From the NCBI GenBank assembly GCA_027382625.1, contig JAJKFJ010021086.1, positions 1-64,000 of the forward strand: a stretch of DNA of 64,000 nucleotides, written 5' to 3'. A program made the translations under genes and the position numbers. Origin of the DNA: Tetmemena sp. SeJ-2015. Lineage: Eukaryota; Ciliophora; Spirotrichea; Sporadotrichida; Oxytrichidae. Position 1 is the stretch's first letter, and every line of letters starts with the position of its first letter. Under the pieces are notes generated by a model, which saw only the letters and a program-made list of their open reading frames with translations, ran no database searches and was not told the origin of the DNA. Below are positions 34,530 through 46,924 of this stretch, piece after piece.

Positions 34530-37500
34530 TAGTTCTCTTTAAATTTTCTGTAAGGCTGGCTCTTAAGGATCCGATATATGTTAGGGTAGTATTCATTGCC
34601 TGAGACTTGGCTGAAGAGTTCGAGATACTTCATTCGCTGAGAAGAAGTCATATTAATGAAAGCTTGTTGAGTTGTGTTACTTTACAAGAATAGTGAAAGG
34701 TAAAGATCAAGCTGATATTTCAAGATCTGGTGTATCACAATTGTCACTCACTGAGCGGTGTAGAGGTCACCTAATATTCTATACAAAATTGTAAAGCAAT
34801 TTTATATATCTGTATTAATTAGGAAGGTATTTTACTAGCTTGAGCTGATATAAAAAATATGATTTATAATCTTTCTCAAATGAGCTAGAAAAGATAAAAT
34901 ATCAAAGGACTGAATTGTAGGTCTGATAGTCAAGATTCCATCGCCAGATTCGGGGTTATAAAGGATGAATCCTGGATCAAAATTTCTCAACTATTTTTTA
35001 GATTATGGCTTTGTTGTGGTCTCTGATGTATACTTAAAAAGAAGAGCTGACTGGAGGATATTGAAGGAAGAGTGAAAGTACACCCATTCGAACTTAAAAC
35101 TTAATCTTTCTTCTTCAAGACGGCTTAAATGTCCGAATCCCTTTGGATACCTTCTCAAGAATTGAAAATAATTAAATTTGCAAGGTTAAAAATCTTTGAA
35201 CATTTTGTTCTTCAAATACTTAATTGCTTCGTCTTAATTCTCTCCAAAATTTAGAATGAATAAAAGTAATCTTTCGTCCTTCATGGCTTATTGCAAAGAG
35301 AGCTTAGAGAAGTCTCTAATGTTCTTTTCATCTCTGCAAGCAAATTTAGCCTGCTTACTATGAATTTAATGAGAAGCATTTACGTGTCTGGTTGATGACC
35401 CTCCGCCACTCAGTACTTTAAGAGTTTGACCTGAGTAAGCTTTGAACTTGAGAATACTATTCACCAAATCTACTAGCTTTTGGCTGTGCTGCGAATATAA
35501 GAGATTGAGAATGTCCATGTATCTTAAATAAAAATTCTAATTAATCTCATTCTATTCCCATTTGCTCTACCATGATGACTGTAATTTTCTCAACTGCCTA
35601 ATCAAAGTTTGAGTAGTTCTCGGTTCTCATCAACATCTCTCTTTGGATCATGCAAGGCACCAAATATGGAGCGAACTGGATCCAATTAGCAAATACTAAA
35701 AGTTGCCACACATAGTCTATATAGAGTCCTGACGAAACAGTCTGATGTCGCTCTTAAATGGAAAACCGGAGGAGCAAGTTAGTTATGGTAAAAATAAACA
35801 ACTATAAATGGATGGAGAAGAGAAGAATTGATTCATTAGAGAGTTAAAATTCTGGAAATTGCTATTTTAAATATTGTTGAATATATAAAATTACTATATA
35901 TAAAGATGAATTACTAAGCAAAAACAAGTAAGTTTGATGGTTCGTAAATAAATGTTAATGAAGTAATCATTTGTCCAGAGATTGACTGCGAGATCAAGAT
36001 ATAATTAGTGAAAAGTAATTTGCAGGGAAATAAAGAGATTTAAAGTCAGCTCCTTATTCTAATTGAAGGAATATTTGCCTTGTTTCTTAACTTAGAAATA
36101 ATTAGTTCTCAAGATATGATTTATCTAAAGTTGAAGCCATTGATTTTGAAATACCCAATAATCTCTATCTTCTTGTCTACGAACTCTCCAGAATTTATGC
36201 AAACATCGATTAAAAACTGATCAGAAGTTGTCTTCAGTCAATATCACCGATTCAATAAGTCTGTGAAAGCAGTACTACTGATAACCTGAAGTGGTGTAGG
36301 GAGCATATCTCATTCCAATCTCAGAATAAAGAGTTTTAACTGTCTCCAAATCTCATTCTTGAATTGCTAATGAAGTTGATGATACTTCTAAATGTAATTC
36401 GAATAGCTTAGCTAATGAAGGATACATACAGCCACATCATATTTAACTGGTACAGCAGACGAAACCTTGTCTGGCCCTTCAAATTAAGCTTCAGTAGATT
36501 GATCACTTAGAGTGATAGAGCCTTCATCAGCAGGCTGTTATTCATTAGGAATGGCTTGCTCTGAAATAGGTAGTCCATGGATAGCTAGAGTTCTTGAACC
36601 AATTTTTATTATCAAGATCTTGAATATACTTTCTCTATTTAAAGGCGCGGACTTTCTCTCCTTCGCCTCTTGCCTCATGATTTTTAAAAGCCTCATATCA
36701 ATAAAATTTGTAAATACTAAGGCGCTTTTGATGAAGCATCACCTCACAGATATAGCTTAAACAGGTCATATTGATACTCTGAGATCACTGTGAGGGATTT
36801 TTCAATCAAGTTCCTCACCTCATATTTAGAAAGTAGCTGAGTCTAATTTGAGTGAATCAAATAAAGCAGACACAACATGAAGCGCTCTTTTACAAGGATC
36901 CATCAACTTCCATATTAAGATCTACACTAGACTTTTCTCCAGCAGGAATGAATTACTTACGCGATCCAAGTAGTTTTCTCACACTTTTAAATTTGGAAAT
37001 GTTTTTAGAGAATGGATATGATGATCTTGAATGGCTATCAGTAGCTCAGTTGTGTAGCTTGTCAGGAAAGTCTTGACTCCATCAGTCCACATTGCTTGGA
37101 GCAACAGCTAAAACAGTATCTGAGCTTGAACCTCTTGCCAAGAGATATTATGGATGCCTTATAGCTCCTTCAGCATGGTTATTACATATTAGATTCTATT
37201 GAAATTGTGTAAAATTTGCTTTGAGATTTGATTATAGGTCTTTGCTAGATATCGTAAGATTGAAACCGAATATTGATACATCAATTCTAGCTTAGATATC
37301 CTCTTCTGTAGATCCTTCATTAGAGCAATGCTTCCAGGGGCGTAGATCCATTATCTAGCGGACACTTTAAGGTCTTTAATTAGATAAAGAACTACATCTA
37401 ATTTCTTGAATGCAATAGCTAAGAGTAGAGAGCTTTCCAAGATTATTTGAACTTCAAAATAAATTAAGAGATTCTGAAGGCGCCTTTTCTTGGGCTGAAA

Positions 37501-37570
37501 CTTTGAACTCTTCATAAATCCATTAAAAAGCATGACTTTTAATTCAAACTCAATTTTGGTAATCAATCAT
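34530..37570 (-). CDS. Large helical coding region (several long frames), unrecognised
   Basis: Three long ciliate-code frames lie in series on the minus strand: 37,566-36,985 (about 190 codons; LAIAFKKLDVVLYLIKDLKV, LQGIHNISWQEVQAQILFQL), about 36,700-36,320 (RTLAIHGLPISEQAIPNEQQ, EIWRQLKLFILRLE) and about 35,555-34,767 (260 codons; LVDLVNSILKFKAYSGQTLK, FEWVYFHSSFNILQSALLFK). A tail at 34,690-34,540 reads QRMKYLELFSQVSGNEYYPN. A further frame between 36,250 and 36,120 gives KKIEIIGYFKINGFNF. They look like pieces of one protein of about 1,000 residues, mostly alpha-helical, with AT-rich gaps that could be IESs. Frames this long can arise by chance in this code, so the composition is the main support. 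Family is unknown. Confidence 0.42.
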
Positions 37571-38589
37571 ATTAAAATTTCAGGTCTTTACAAAACATAG
37601 GATATCTCTAACCTTATGCTTTTCAAATTCACTCACTGTAATTTCCTTGAATGACTTCTTGCCTCATTGCTTGCTGGGAGATTGGAGCCATTCCGGTTCT
37701 TAAGACTGAGCTTTAGCGTTGCCGCTCTTCTTTTCGGCACTGGTGTCTTTGATGTATTGCAGCCCATATTGATTCTTCGATTAGCTATAATTTGATTTTA
37801 AGATATAGTAAGTGAGAAATTTAAAAAACTTAAATGCAAATCTCTATAATTTGTACTACTGTCTGCCATAATCGTGCTTTTAATATAATTTCTTATTCAA
37901 TTCTGCATGCAAATTTGCCTCTATCGATCTTTAATCTTAATGACTTCAAATTCAAACAATTTAATAATTTTACTTTTGTAAATGAATAAGAGCTCTTCAA
38001 AGTTAAAAGATTTTAGGAGAAATATTTGAATGCTCTCTATTTTCATTCTTTACTTTATTTATTCAAAAGTGCGAAACATAATTGAAAAGGCTTAATCTTA
38101 TCAAATTGATGTAATGTTAATAAATCATTGGAATCTAAATATATCTTTTTTCCTTTCTCTTGACACTAACCCTTACACTTTTATATCTTTTCTTGATATT
38201 TACTAAGTCCTTTACTCCGCTATCATCTGACTAATTCGGTTATCTTTGAGGACTTATATCTTTTTTTATTAGACAGCTTTTATCTCACTCCACTATCTAT
38301 AATAAATTTTTAATTAACTAATTTATCTTCATCGCTACCGTCGATTTGTATTTTGATTTTGTTGTTATTCAGTAATCTTGCTTAAAGCAGGTTTTTAAGA
38401 ATTTTATTTAAATCATTGCCATTATTGCTTTCCTCCTGAACTGTTGAGTAAAAAATTGCAACAAATCAAACTGTTAGTAATAAAAGAAAGTAACTAAAAG
38501 TGTAAATTAATTTGAGGCACTATAGTTTATGTTAAAATATGCTTAAACCTGCTAATGTCTCGTCTCTAAACTTATCTTAGTAGAAATTA

Positions 38590-38985
38590 AACCATAAAGG
38601 AAGAATTTATCAAGTACTATATCACCTTACTCTGGATCCTCAGTCTCTTTGATGATTTTCTTTTTTGCTTTAATTCCTTCTTGTTTGAAAAACATATGAT
38701 TACCCTAGATAATTAAACCATTCTATTTATCATAAAACAAAGAGAGCGTAAGGTCATTCTTATCATTAATAGAGTGTTTTTCCCTAAATTTCTTGATTAT
38801 CTTGCTCTTTTTGTTTTTTCTTCTCTTTCGAGTAGAAATCGTCTGCTTCAGATTTATGTCTTTCTGCCGATTTAGCAAGATAAGAGTGATAGTAAATGAC
38901 TTCTCTTCTCTGTTTTGGCTTTCTCACGTACTTATAGTAAAGTGCTCCTATAGGCAAGTCAAATGCAATAGCCATCAAACTTATA
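38590..38985 (-). CDS. Small basic protein, unrecognised
   Basis: A minus-strand ATG at 38,978 opens MAIAFDLPIGALYYKYVRKP (second Met) followed by a Lys/Glu/Gln-rich tail (KSEADDFYSKEKKKQKEQ). After a one-base shift at about 38,790 it continues as KNDLTLSLFYDKQNGLIIQG and KKKIIKETEDPEQGDIVLDK to about 38,590. A short hydrophobic N-terminus followed by a strongly basic region would suit a small mitochondrial or membrane-attached protein, but this is only inference. Confidence 0.42.
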
Positions 38986-38999
38986 AATAATTTAAGTAA

Positions 39000-39980
39000 A
39001 ATATTCTATTAGCTCAGAAGATGAAACTAAAAGCGAGATAAGCGGAAAAAAAGCATAGGGCATTAAACCCACAAACCCAATATCCTCGATCTATATTGAA
39101 GGATCTAAATAGCATTCCACGAATTAATAAAGCACAGTAGGAAAGTCTTGAGTATGGAACCCAAAAATCATCAACTATTTTTTTTTAAAGTAGAAAATTT
39201 TTATTTAATGTGAAAGAAAAACTCTAAGTGACTTGAACACATCTTAATAGACCACAACTGGGAATATATTCTTGAGAAATCCAATGATAAAGATTAGATG
39301 AGAGAAACGTAAGCAATAGTCAATTCATACGAATGATAGTATCCCGTTTGGTTGATTATTTTTATACTAAAACATACTTATCATTATAATAAAAAGTATA
39401 GTTCCCTCTAGATTATAAATTATTGATCTTGATTTTGAGAATTTGAGATTATCCAAAATTTTCGCAATTTTCCAGAAGTCTGGCTCCTATCTTTTAAATT
39501 TTTAAACTGAAGGTGAAATATGAGCATCCTGCTAATACTGAATGAGATAAGCAGGGATTCTTGCATAAGGCTTGACAAAGCAAACAGTAAAATACTCATC
39601 TTTGTAAGTGAAGTTGATAGCACTAAAGTCACGTTAAATCAAGGTGGAACACTATAAAATTAAAGGAAGAACACAAAACAAAGATCAGATAAAAAATATT
39701 ATATAGGGAGTAGTTGATAATAGCATTATCATTCTATTATATATGCAAAAAGAACTTCGCTTTTAGCGTTAAAAGTTGAAAGGAGGGTGGAATAAAGAAA
39801 GAATTGCATGTCATTATTAGGTACAAAATTCATCCAAAGGAAGTATATTACTCAGTACAAAGAATTATGTTGATATGTTAAATAGAATAGCCAGGATTTA
39901 AAGTATTTAGTAATAGTGCAATAATAAAATATAAAGGTACTTCTCCTTCAAGATCAAGAATATAATTAATCATTGTTCAT
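39000..39980. other. AT-rich stretch, no supported gene
   Basis: About 1 kb without recognised motifs. Short frames on both strands are not supported by composition. Confidence 0.4.
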
Positions 39981-39984
39981 TTTT

Positions 39985-40110
39985 AGTATGAGAAGGAAAA
40001 GGATGAGAAGGAGAAGGATGAGGAGAACTCTGAGGGGATGAAGAGGATGAGAAAGATAATAGTAAGGATTAGAAAGTTGAGAAAGATTTGAGAATGAGAT
40101 AGATGAGAAG
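39985..40110 (+). repeat. Purine-rich charged low-complexity tract
   Basis: Irregular repeats of AAGGATGAGAAGGAG encode EKEKDEKEKDEEN in one frame and continue as acidic/basic residues after a shift. It is similar in kind to the tracts at 1-170 and 22,575-22,690 and may be the charged segment of a gene or simple sequence. Confidence 0.5.
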
Positions 40111-40676
40111 GTCAGCAGGGAGAAAGTTGATGAGGTGTTTTGTGTAAAAAGAGGGTTTAAAGGACATTGGTGAGATGGTTTGTGTGAATGAAGGTGTTAA
40201 GGGCATTTCTGACGAGCTTGAGGAGAATAGGCGAGAAGCTAATAATTCACAAATCGAAAAGTAAATGTTTGCAAATAAATCATTATCTTTCATTACTTAT
40301 AGAAAGAATTTTTTTTATCTCTAAAATTTATAGTGCATGTTTCTATAATCCTTTCCATTTAAAATTTCAAGATCCTTCTCACCCTTCTTTAGTCCATTTT
40401 GTTAACATACTTCTAAAGCTTTGTTACAACAAGAAATATTTATCTAACTTTGCGAGTATAATGGATTTATTTGTGCTTCAATGTTTCCTTCTTTCTGTCA
40501 AGTATTTTAGTTTGAACTAGTTATATCAACTTTTTTAGAAGTGAAATGATGTCCCCTTGAATGTTTATTATTTTCAGTTTCAGTTATAAATCTAGTGTTA
40601 ATTTCGTTTCCATTTTCTTTGAGGTTGATTGATTAAAGTAATTATTTAGTTTCTTCTTTCTCAGCTGCTTTCTCTG

Positions 40677-41190
40677 TCAGCTTAAGTTATCTTTCTAATT
40701 ACTTTTGTTCACTTATCCTTTGTCTTCCAACTCAAGAAACTTACAACTGTTACACTCAAAGCTTTCCAAATTCTTAGAAAATATAAGGTCATCAGTATTT
40801 AGTTGTATGATAAAGTCAAAACCTTTGAGTGTCTTGAAAATCACAGGAATAAATTTATTTATAGTGTCTACTTGAAATGGCCGCAATTTGTTAAAATCCT
40901 GCACCTCAAAAATATCAGGTAAACACATTACTAAACATACAGAAATAGGAAAAGCTCTAGGTATTGTAGCCAATATATAATTGTAATCATTTTCTTCCAC
41001 TCCTGAATTTTCGCTTAACTTAAGGCAGTCCTCATATCTTCCCAAATCATTGTAGTTTTGGCCAGAATTCTTAAAGATTCTTAGAACAGTTCGATTATAC
41101 TCCAGAAAGTAATTAATCCGTAAAAGTCTAATAAGGCATGTACTTTTTCCAGTCGTAGAATGTGACTAGTTTTGCACAAAGTTTGAACGG
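40677..41190 (-). CDS. NRF-like (nose-resistant-to-fluoxetine) ectodomain fragment
   Basis: The minus strand reads RTVLRIFKNSGQNYNDLGRY directly followed by EDCLKL, then NYILATIPRAFPISVCLVMC. A Ser-Gly-x-N-x-NDLG-x-Y-x-x-C pattern followed by a conserved Cys-containing segment resembles the N-terminal domain that precedes acyltransferase_3 membrane domains in NRF-6-like proteins. After it come a helical region (FIPVIFKTLKGFDFIIQL) and a short C-terminal CNSC. The frame runs on through a TAA and a TAG (read Gln) to a TGA at 40,677. No multi-membrane acyltransferase domain follows, so this is an N-terminal fragment or a short paralogue. Confidence 0.45.
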
Positions 41191-41761
41191 ACATCATAAT
41201 TAGTTTAATTCTAGAGGATTTCAATAGGGACATCTAGATATCATTTTAAATTTCAAGATCTTATAATGATCAGGTAATATCACTCTCAAAGTTGAGTGGT
41301 CCTGATCCTTGGAACTAAACTTGAAACAAGCTTCTGCGAAAGATAGGTAGTGGAGGCAAGATATGCAAACATTAATAAAAGGAAGCTAAAAAATTAGGAG
41401 AGTTTATAAGTTCAAAGATAAGTAGCTGCTATCAGTTGCTAGAATTTGATAATGAGCTCTTTTGTGGCATTTTCATTTGTTTCTATTTTTGGTAAACCTG
41501 ATATTTAATCTATCTTTGACATTGAAAAAAATTGTTAGAAGATATAAGATGGCTGATAGATATAAAGATTTCAATACCGGGTAAAAATACTGTAAAATTT
41601 AGGAGGGATCATAGCAAAGTAGAAATGTAAAGCTCTTATTTTTAAGATGGATGGAAGATAAATGATTTTTATATCGATTTATAGGATTAGTTTACACTAT
41701 AACTGGCCTTTCTTTAAAGTCCTTGCTTTATATGGATAAATACTTAACATTTTCATTTATT

Positions 41762-42652
41762 CCGCGAGAATCAGAAATTTGTAAGGAATGTTGAGAAGCA
41801 CAACAACAAGAGGTAAAGGAGAGAGTCATAACCACATACTCTCGGTCTCGAAGTATAGGTAACATTTTTTCTCTCTTAGATTTAAGATTCAAGCTCTGCA
41901 CCAAATCCTCGGATTACAAGTGCATCATGAGTTTAAATAATCTCATATTTAAAAGTATAAGCGGATTTGACTGTCTTATAGATACTGATCATGACGGTCT
42001 CTTCGTCTTAAGGGAAAATAGTCCTCAAATCAATTTTTCCCAAGATACTCCAATTTCTGGCAACAACCATTCTAACGTGTCTTAGTTAAGCACCTCAAGA
42101 AATAATTGATGTTTACTTTCTTTCAACACCTCTGCTTTGTTATAGGGGAATCTCGTAATCTTCCAAAGGTTAAAAAATGAAATAAATTCTTGCTATCTTT
42201 AAAAAGCTTGAAGTATTACCTCTTCCGCTGCGATTCTGTATAAGTAGAAGACATTTGCTTGGACAGGTGATCTGGGAGTGGCAATGATAAGACCAGGAGT
42301 TTGGTCAGAGTAGCTCTACGGGCTCTATGAATGATAAATAGCTCCATATCCCACAGCTCTGTAGGGAGATCTGGTAAGCTTTCCGCAGTCAAACTCATTT
42401 CCTGATCTATATCTAATCTTAGGCGCTTCATTCATAATCTGATCAAAGCGGAGGAAGTTGTAATCAGCAAATTGAATCTCATCTATGGCTGTAGCGCCAC
42501 TGGTTGCTAGTCCTATGGCAAATCTTTCGATACCTTGCTCAGACAAGGGTATGTTTAGTACTCTATCAGTTCCAAACTCCTTGTTGAGTCACATTTTACA
42601 TCTGAACACCCCACCAAATTTGGCATCCTCTCCAAATACAACTACTCAACAG
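41762..42652 (-). pseudogene. BCKDHB: Branched-chain 2-oxo acid dehydrogenase E1 beta, pseudogene
   Basis: Minus-strand residues follow E1-beta of the mitochondrial branched-chain keto-acid dehydrogenase: [71 protein letters not shown], then PRSPVQAN, LYRIAAEEV, DYEIPL/NKAEVLKE, IDLRTIFPQDEETVMISIYK, RGFGAEL, RVCGYDS and IPYKFLILAE at the end. E1-beta pairs with E1-alpha to decarboxylate branched-chain keto acids. Damage: a TGA replaces Gly in the VGL segment, the roughly 20 residues between PVQA and LYR are absent, the invariant W of LPWDEETV is Gln (TAA), and several frame changes occur. The block between EEV and DYEIPL holds an AT-rich insert. The family is certain; the copy looks dead, or is missing an MDS located elsewhere. 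Confidence 0.92.
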
Positions 42653-43423
42653 ATCAACACAAAACTAAATAAACTTCTTAAATATCTTCTTTGGGATCGT
42701 TCATAAGTGCAATAGTAAAAGATCGTATTCCTTTTTTGAGTGTTTTTTGGGTTTTTCAACTTAAGTTCCTTGAAATTTAACTTATTAGTGAGATCGATCT
42801 TCTCTATATATAACTTATTATAATGGAAAAAAAGTCTTTGACAGAGTAGTGATCATAATAACTTTCTTGTACCTTAAAGAGGCTTCTCTGATATAAGTTG
42901 CCTTTCCTGCAGATAAAGAACCTTGAATGGATCTAGTTACAAGCTTCTGTACAATTAATTAGCTTCAAAATAAAATGAATAATTTTACTTTAATTTAAAA
43001 CGAAAAATTTTATTATATCTTTTGGCTATAAGTCTTCTTAAGTAAGTGGCAGTAATATTTTAATTGAATAACTTATATTTAAAATGAGACTGCCACAAAG
43101 AATTTAGGGATGAATCTATCCACAGTAGTAAAAATCTAATGAATTAATTTTTAGAATAATTCATAGGGTGGTAGGGATGAGTGGTCACAAATTGAATATA
43201 GCAAGGAGGATTAAGAGAATGCTCAAAGAAGAAGTGAATAATCCATCATCCACAAAGTATAACACAAGAAGTACTAAAAACATCAATAAAATTGGCAATC
43301 ACAGAGTAGCATTGAAATTAAATTATTGGAATCATCAGTTAAATGAAAAGAGCAGATAGCCCCTTCAAGTTTAAGCTAATCTTCAAAATCAAAATTTAAA
43401 CGCTAATCAATTATTTATAATTA

Positions 43424-44610
43424 AAGTAGAGTATCCTCTCCGGTTATAGTTCCATGACTTTCATCAGAAATCGAGGCAATGTCCATACCTCAGTCAGCCA
43501 AGCCATCACCTCCAAGGACCTCATTGTTACAAGTGTTCTCTCGGGAAACAGAAACTTCGAAGGCAACATCCTCCCCCTCACCAGATATAACTACTTCTCC
43601 TGTCTTCCTGTTTCCTACTCCTCTGCTAAAACCGTCAACATTGACTTAGAAACTGAGCTCTATGGCACTAACACTAGCGGAGCACCAGTCTTCCTCTGAA
43701 AGATATGGCTAGACTTGACGAGGTTCAGCAAGTCACTCAGAGCGTGATTAACCCATAAATTGTAAAAGATATCTATCTACACTAAGATCAGCGGAGGCAC
43801 TGACATATAGAATAACTTAGAAGCTCTCCAGGGCAAGCTCTACCATGGGACAATAAGTCTACCTACATCCACAACCCTCCCTTCTTAAAGTCAGAGAGAG
43901 AGAGAGAGATTTCAAGCTAGATCAGCAAAGGGCGCCTTTGTGCTCGCCAAATTCTGAGACTCTATCACCACTGATCATATCTTCCCAGTTGGAAACATCT
44001 CCAAGAATTAACCTGCTGCCAAGCACTTGATAAGCAAGAGAGCCGAGGCTGCTGACTTCAATTCTTATGGAGCCAGAAGAGGAAACAATGAGATCATGGC
44101 TAGAGGCAAATTTGCCAACGTCAGACTCGCTGCGGCGACAAGCTAGACCAAAAAAGGGTGCACGTTCAAACTGGTAAAGTTATGGAAATCTTCGATGCCA
44201 GTGCTGAATACCAGGCCGAGGTTCTCCAATACGTCATACTTGCTGGACAAAATTAATTATTTTATATGCTATATATATATATAACTTAGATTTAGTATGG
44301 ATATGATTCCTCGAGAGATTGGACTTGCAAAAAATCCTAGCTCAAAAGAGTAAAGGCTGGGATTACTAAGAGTTTCGAGCGTATACATAAAAGCAAATTC
44401 ATCGGTATATCAGTTCCTTGCCGGCTAGAACTCTGACAAATTTTTACTCAAGGTCACCGAGTATATCGAGGTGGGTAAACAAGTGGATATGAGCACTATC
44501 ATTAGAATTACCTTCCCCTCCCCGGCCTAAGACTAAACATTAAGCTTGAAATCACTTACTATAATAACGAAGTTTTCCTTCCCTAAGTGCTCAGAAAGCT
44601 CCCAAAGTGA
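43424..44610 (+). pseudogene. ACO: Aconitase / IRP1 C-terminal half, pseudogene
   Basis: Plus-strand frames give the second half of a cytosolic-type aconitase in order: [142 protein letters not shown] and LEITYYNNEVFLPQVLRKL to a TGA at 44,608-44,610. Aconitase isomerises citrate. The segment matching C-M-T-C-I-G-N-S-G of IRP1-type enzymes reads SMTFIRNRG, so both [4Fe-4S]-ligating cysteines there are lost. A TGA stands for Gly before DSITTDH, and there are at least five one-base shifts. The N-terminal half is absent. A 42-bp AT-rich insert flanked by TA interrupts it at 44,254-44,295. Confidence 0.93.
44254..44295. other. Candidate TA-bounded IES in the aconitase pseudogene
   Basis: A 42-bp AT-rich block with a TA run lies between coding ...AGQN and YGYDSSRDW of aconitase. 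It starts with TA and is followed by TA (44,296-44,297). Removing it with one TA joins the expected residues in frame. It has no GT...AG ends. Confidence 0.6.
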
Positions 44611-44769
44611 CAATTCATAATAGTGCATAATATGCTCATATTTATCTTTTCATAACAAGTTCAAGTCACTCATCTCTTTCTTTAAGATTAAATGAAAATG
44701 GAGAGAGGTTGATTTGAATTTAAAATATAAATAATAATTGGTTTTACATTCAAATTCTGGAATCTTTAA

Positions 44770-46200
44770 ATATAACATCAGCTCAAGCACATACAATTTT
44801 AGAATTTACATTAACAATAGCAATTAAGAAAATAATAAAAACGGCAACAAAAACAACATAAATGCAAATTAGAGCAGCTAATACAATTAGCAACAGTTAT
44901 AAAATAACTTCGGTGGCTACTAGGGAAATAGTACGGCGCAGCAGGGAGGTGGCAACTTATATAACCAGTTTAATAACGGTAGACACCCACCCCCACAATC
45001 GGGAGACAGCCTAGGATAGACAACAATTTCATGAAAAACTCCAATATAGGAGGATTTCAAACTCAATTCAGGCACCTTTATAACCAGAGCCCCAACTATG
45101 GAGCAAGCAACAACTCCAAAAATAGCATTCAGGGTTGATATCAAAACTAATTATACTAATTTAGAGACAACTGGTCAAATGTTTGGGGCAGCTCAAACTA
45201 AGGCACAATGGCTTGTGCATAGATCAACTTTAGAAAAAGCAGAGACCGATACGGCTAGCCTTTTGGGCTACTAGAATGAATTGGGAAGGGTCGGCCCAGT
45301 CATGAATCAAGGCTTCAACAATCAAACCTTTGATAAAAGAAGGGTTAGGTCTAATAAAAAGAGAATTAGAAACTTATAATTTGAATTTTATAATCACATT
45401 GATGCGAGAGTATTCAACTAAGCCATGATGTCAGCCTTCATCAATCAGAGCAGCAGCTGTACAATCGAACAGTTCTTCTACCCATTCTACTGCGACAAGA
45501 GCAGCGCCATTAAGCCTTGGGATTTTCTGATCATTTCTCAGTCCTCCAGCCAGCTGTCTTCAATTTAAAGCACTTGCCTTTTATCATTAGGATGAATTTA
45601 TAGAGTCACATTTTACCCGGAACAATCCAGCTAGATTAGGTAGAGCAGGAGCTAGAGAATATAACTCGGACGTTATTATAAAGTTTCCTTTTCTATATGT
45701 TATAAGTTCAACAGTAAAATTAATAGCCTATCAATGAATGACAAAACCATCTATCCAGACAAACTAGAGAACTCACGCATCCCTCTCGGTCGCTTGTAGT
45801 AGATCTCCCCTATTATATTAGACTTAGACAGATTCAGCTCCTCCAGCCAGTCTTTGAAAGTTCACTCTACTGGAAGGTGAGAATGGCGATCGAGAACTTT
45901 TAATCTTTTGAACAAAAGGCTCGCATCAACAGCAGTTGTTGTAGTTAGTAAGGAGCACAGATGATGGATGCATGTTTTGACAAGCAAGATGAAGAGTCCA
46001 TGTTTGACTATCAGTGCATGCATGAACTATGTCAATAAGGTGAAGTTTTTACAGAGTCTCAGAAACATTATACCTGAGCCAACTAGACCATAAGGTACAG
46101 AAAACAGGGCTAAAAATATGGCAGGAGGGTAAAGAAATTTCGAAGGAGTGGGAAACCCAAGCAATCTTACTATGGAGTAAGTCAGATTAAATTTAGCATC
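44770..46200 (+). CDS. Q/N/G-rich protein, prion-like N-terminus
   Basis: In ciliate code the plus strand starts with an Asn/Gln/Gly-rich segment of about 180 residues (NNSNQENNKNGNKNN, QQQLQNNFGGYQGN, QQGGGNLYNQFNNG) and continues GRVGPVMNQGFNNQTFDKRR. It then reads a folded-looking region (FEFYNHIDARVFNQAMMSAF, TIEQFFYPFYCDKSSAIKPW, MNDKTIYPDKLENSRIPLGR, LDLDRFSSSSQSLKVHSTGR) and ends in a basic RRVKKFRRSGKP motif near 46,160. TAA and TAG supply many of the Gln. Three shifts or TGAs occur (about 45,030, 45,130, 45,290). Low-complexity N/Q domains are common in RNA-granule proteins; the folded region is not recognised. The gene may use a GT-AG intron beginning at about 46,168. Confidence 0.55.
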
Positions 46201-46924
46201 ATATTTGAATTATGAGCTAGAATTTTCTAAAAATATTTATCCTTTTTAAGGCAGAATAGTTGGCTTTAGTTTTTCTGATTTAAATTCAAGCTCATCTTTC
46301 TCTGAAGATCATCATGCTTTCCCAAATGCTTACTTAGAATGGCATTCCCTTCGGAGCCTCTCACCTTATTATAATCGTTTTTCCATTATCTAATTTCAAA
46401 TAGCTATTAATTTAAGTGATAAATGGATGTAAGTGCTGGAGCCAGGATGAAGTGCAAGAGCAAAGGGTCCACTCAATGAAGATCAACTCTCAGATATGGA
46501 GTAGAGATTGGAGGATCACATGCATCCCGACTAGGTTCTCATCTCAAACTTTGAAAGCAAGCTTCAAGGGTGTGGAAGGCAAAGAGCCAACGGTGCAGGC
46601 AATCTGGGAGGAGGGGCACTAGATGACAGCAGACTCATTATGGCTAAAGATCCTAAGCAAGACTAAGCGAGAGAGCATATTCTTCAATTTTTAATAGAGA
46701 GGATATTCTGGCTTAATTAATAGATGATAAATTTCCCTTAAGGTGAAAATACCGAGACAAATTTCCAGGCTCAATCTCGGAAGGAGTGTAAAAGCTAGCA
46801 CCCAGCGCAGTGATGCTCTACTTTTTGACGAGAGAGATAACCAAGGTGCTCAGAAACTTCCCTTACGAAATAGCTTCGGCTGCAAGAAGCAAAGGCATTA
46901 ATTTCCTAATATTAAAATTTTTCG

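Noticed and set aside
34530..37570. IP3 receptor / ryanodine receptor homology domains
   Set aside because: The long helical frames recall armadillo-like channel domains, but no specific motif or membrane region supports it.
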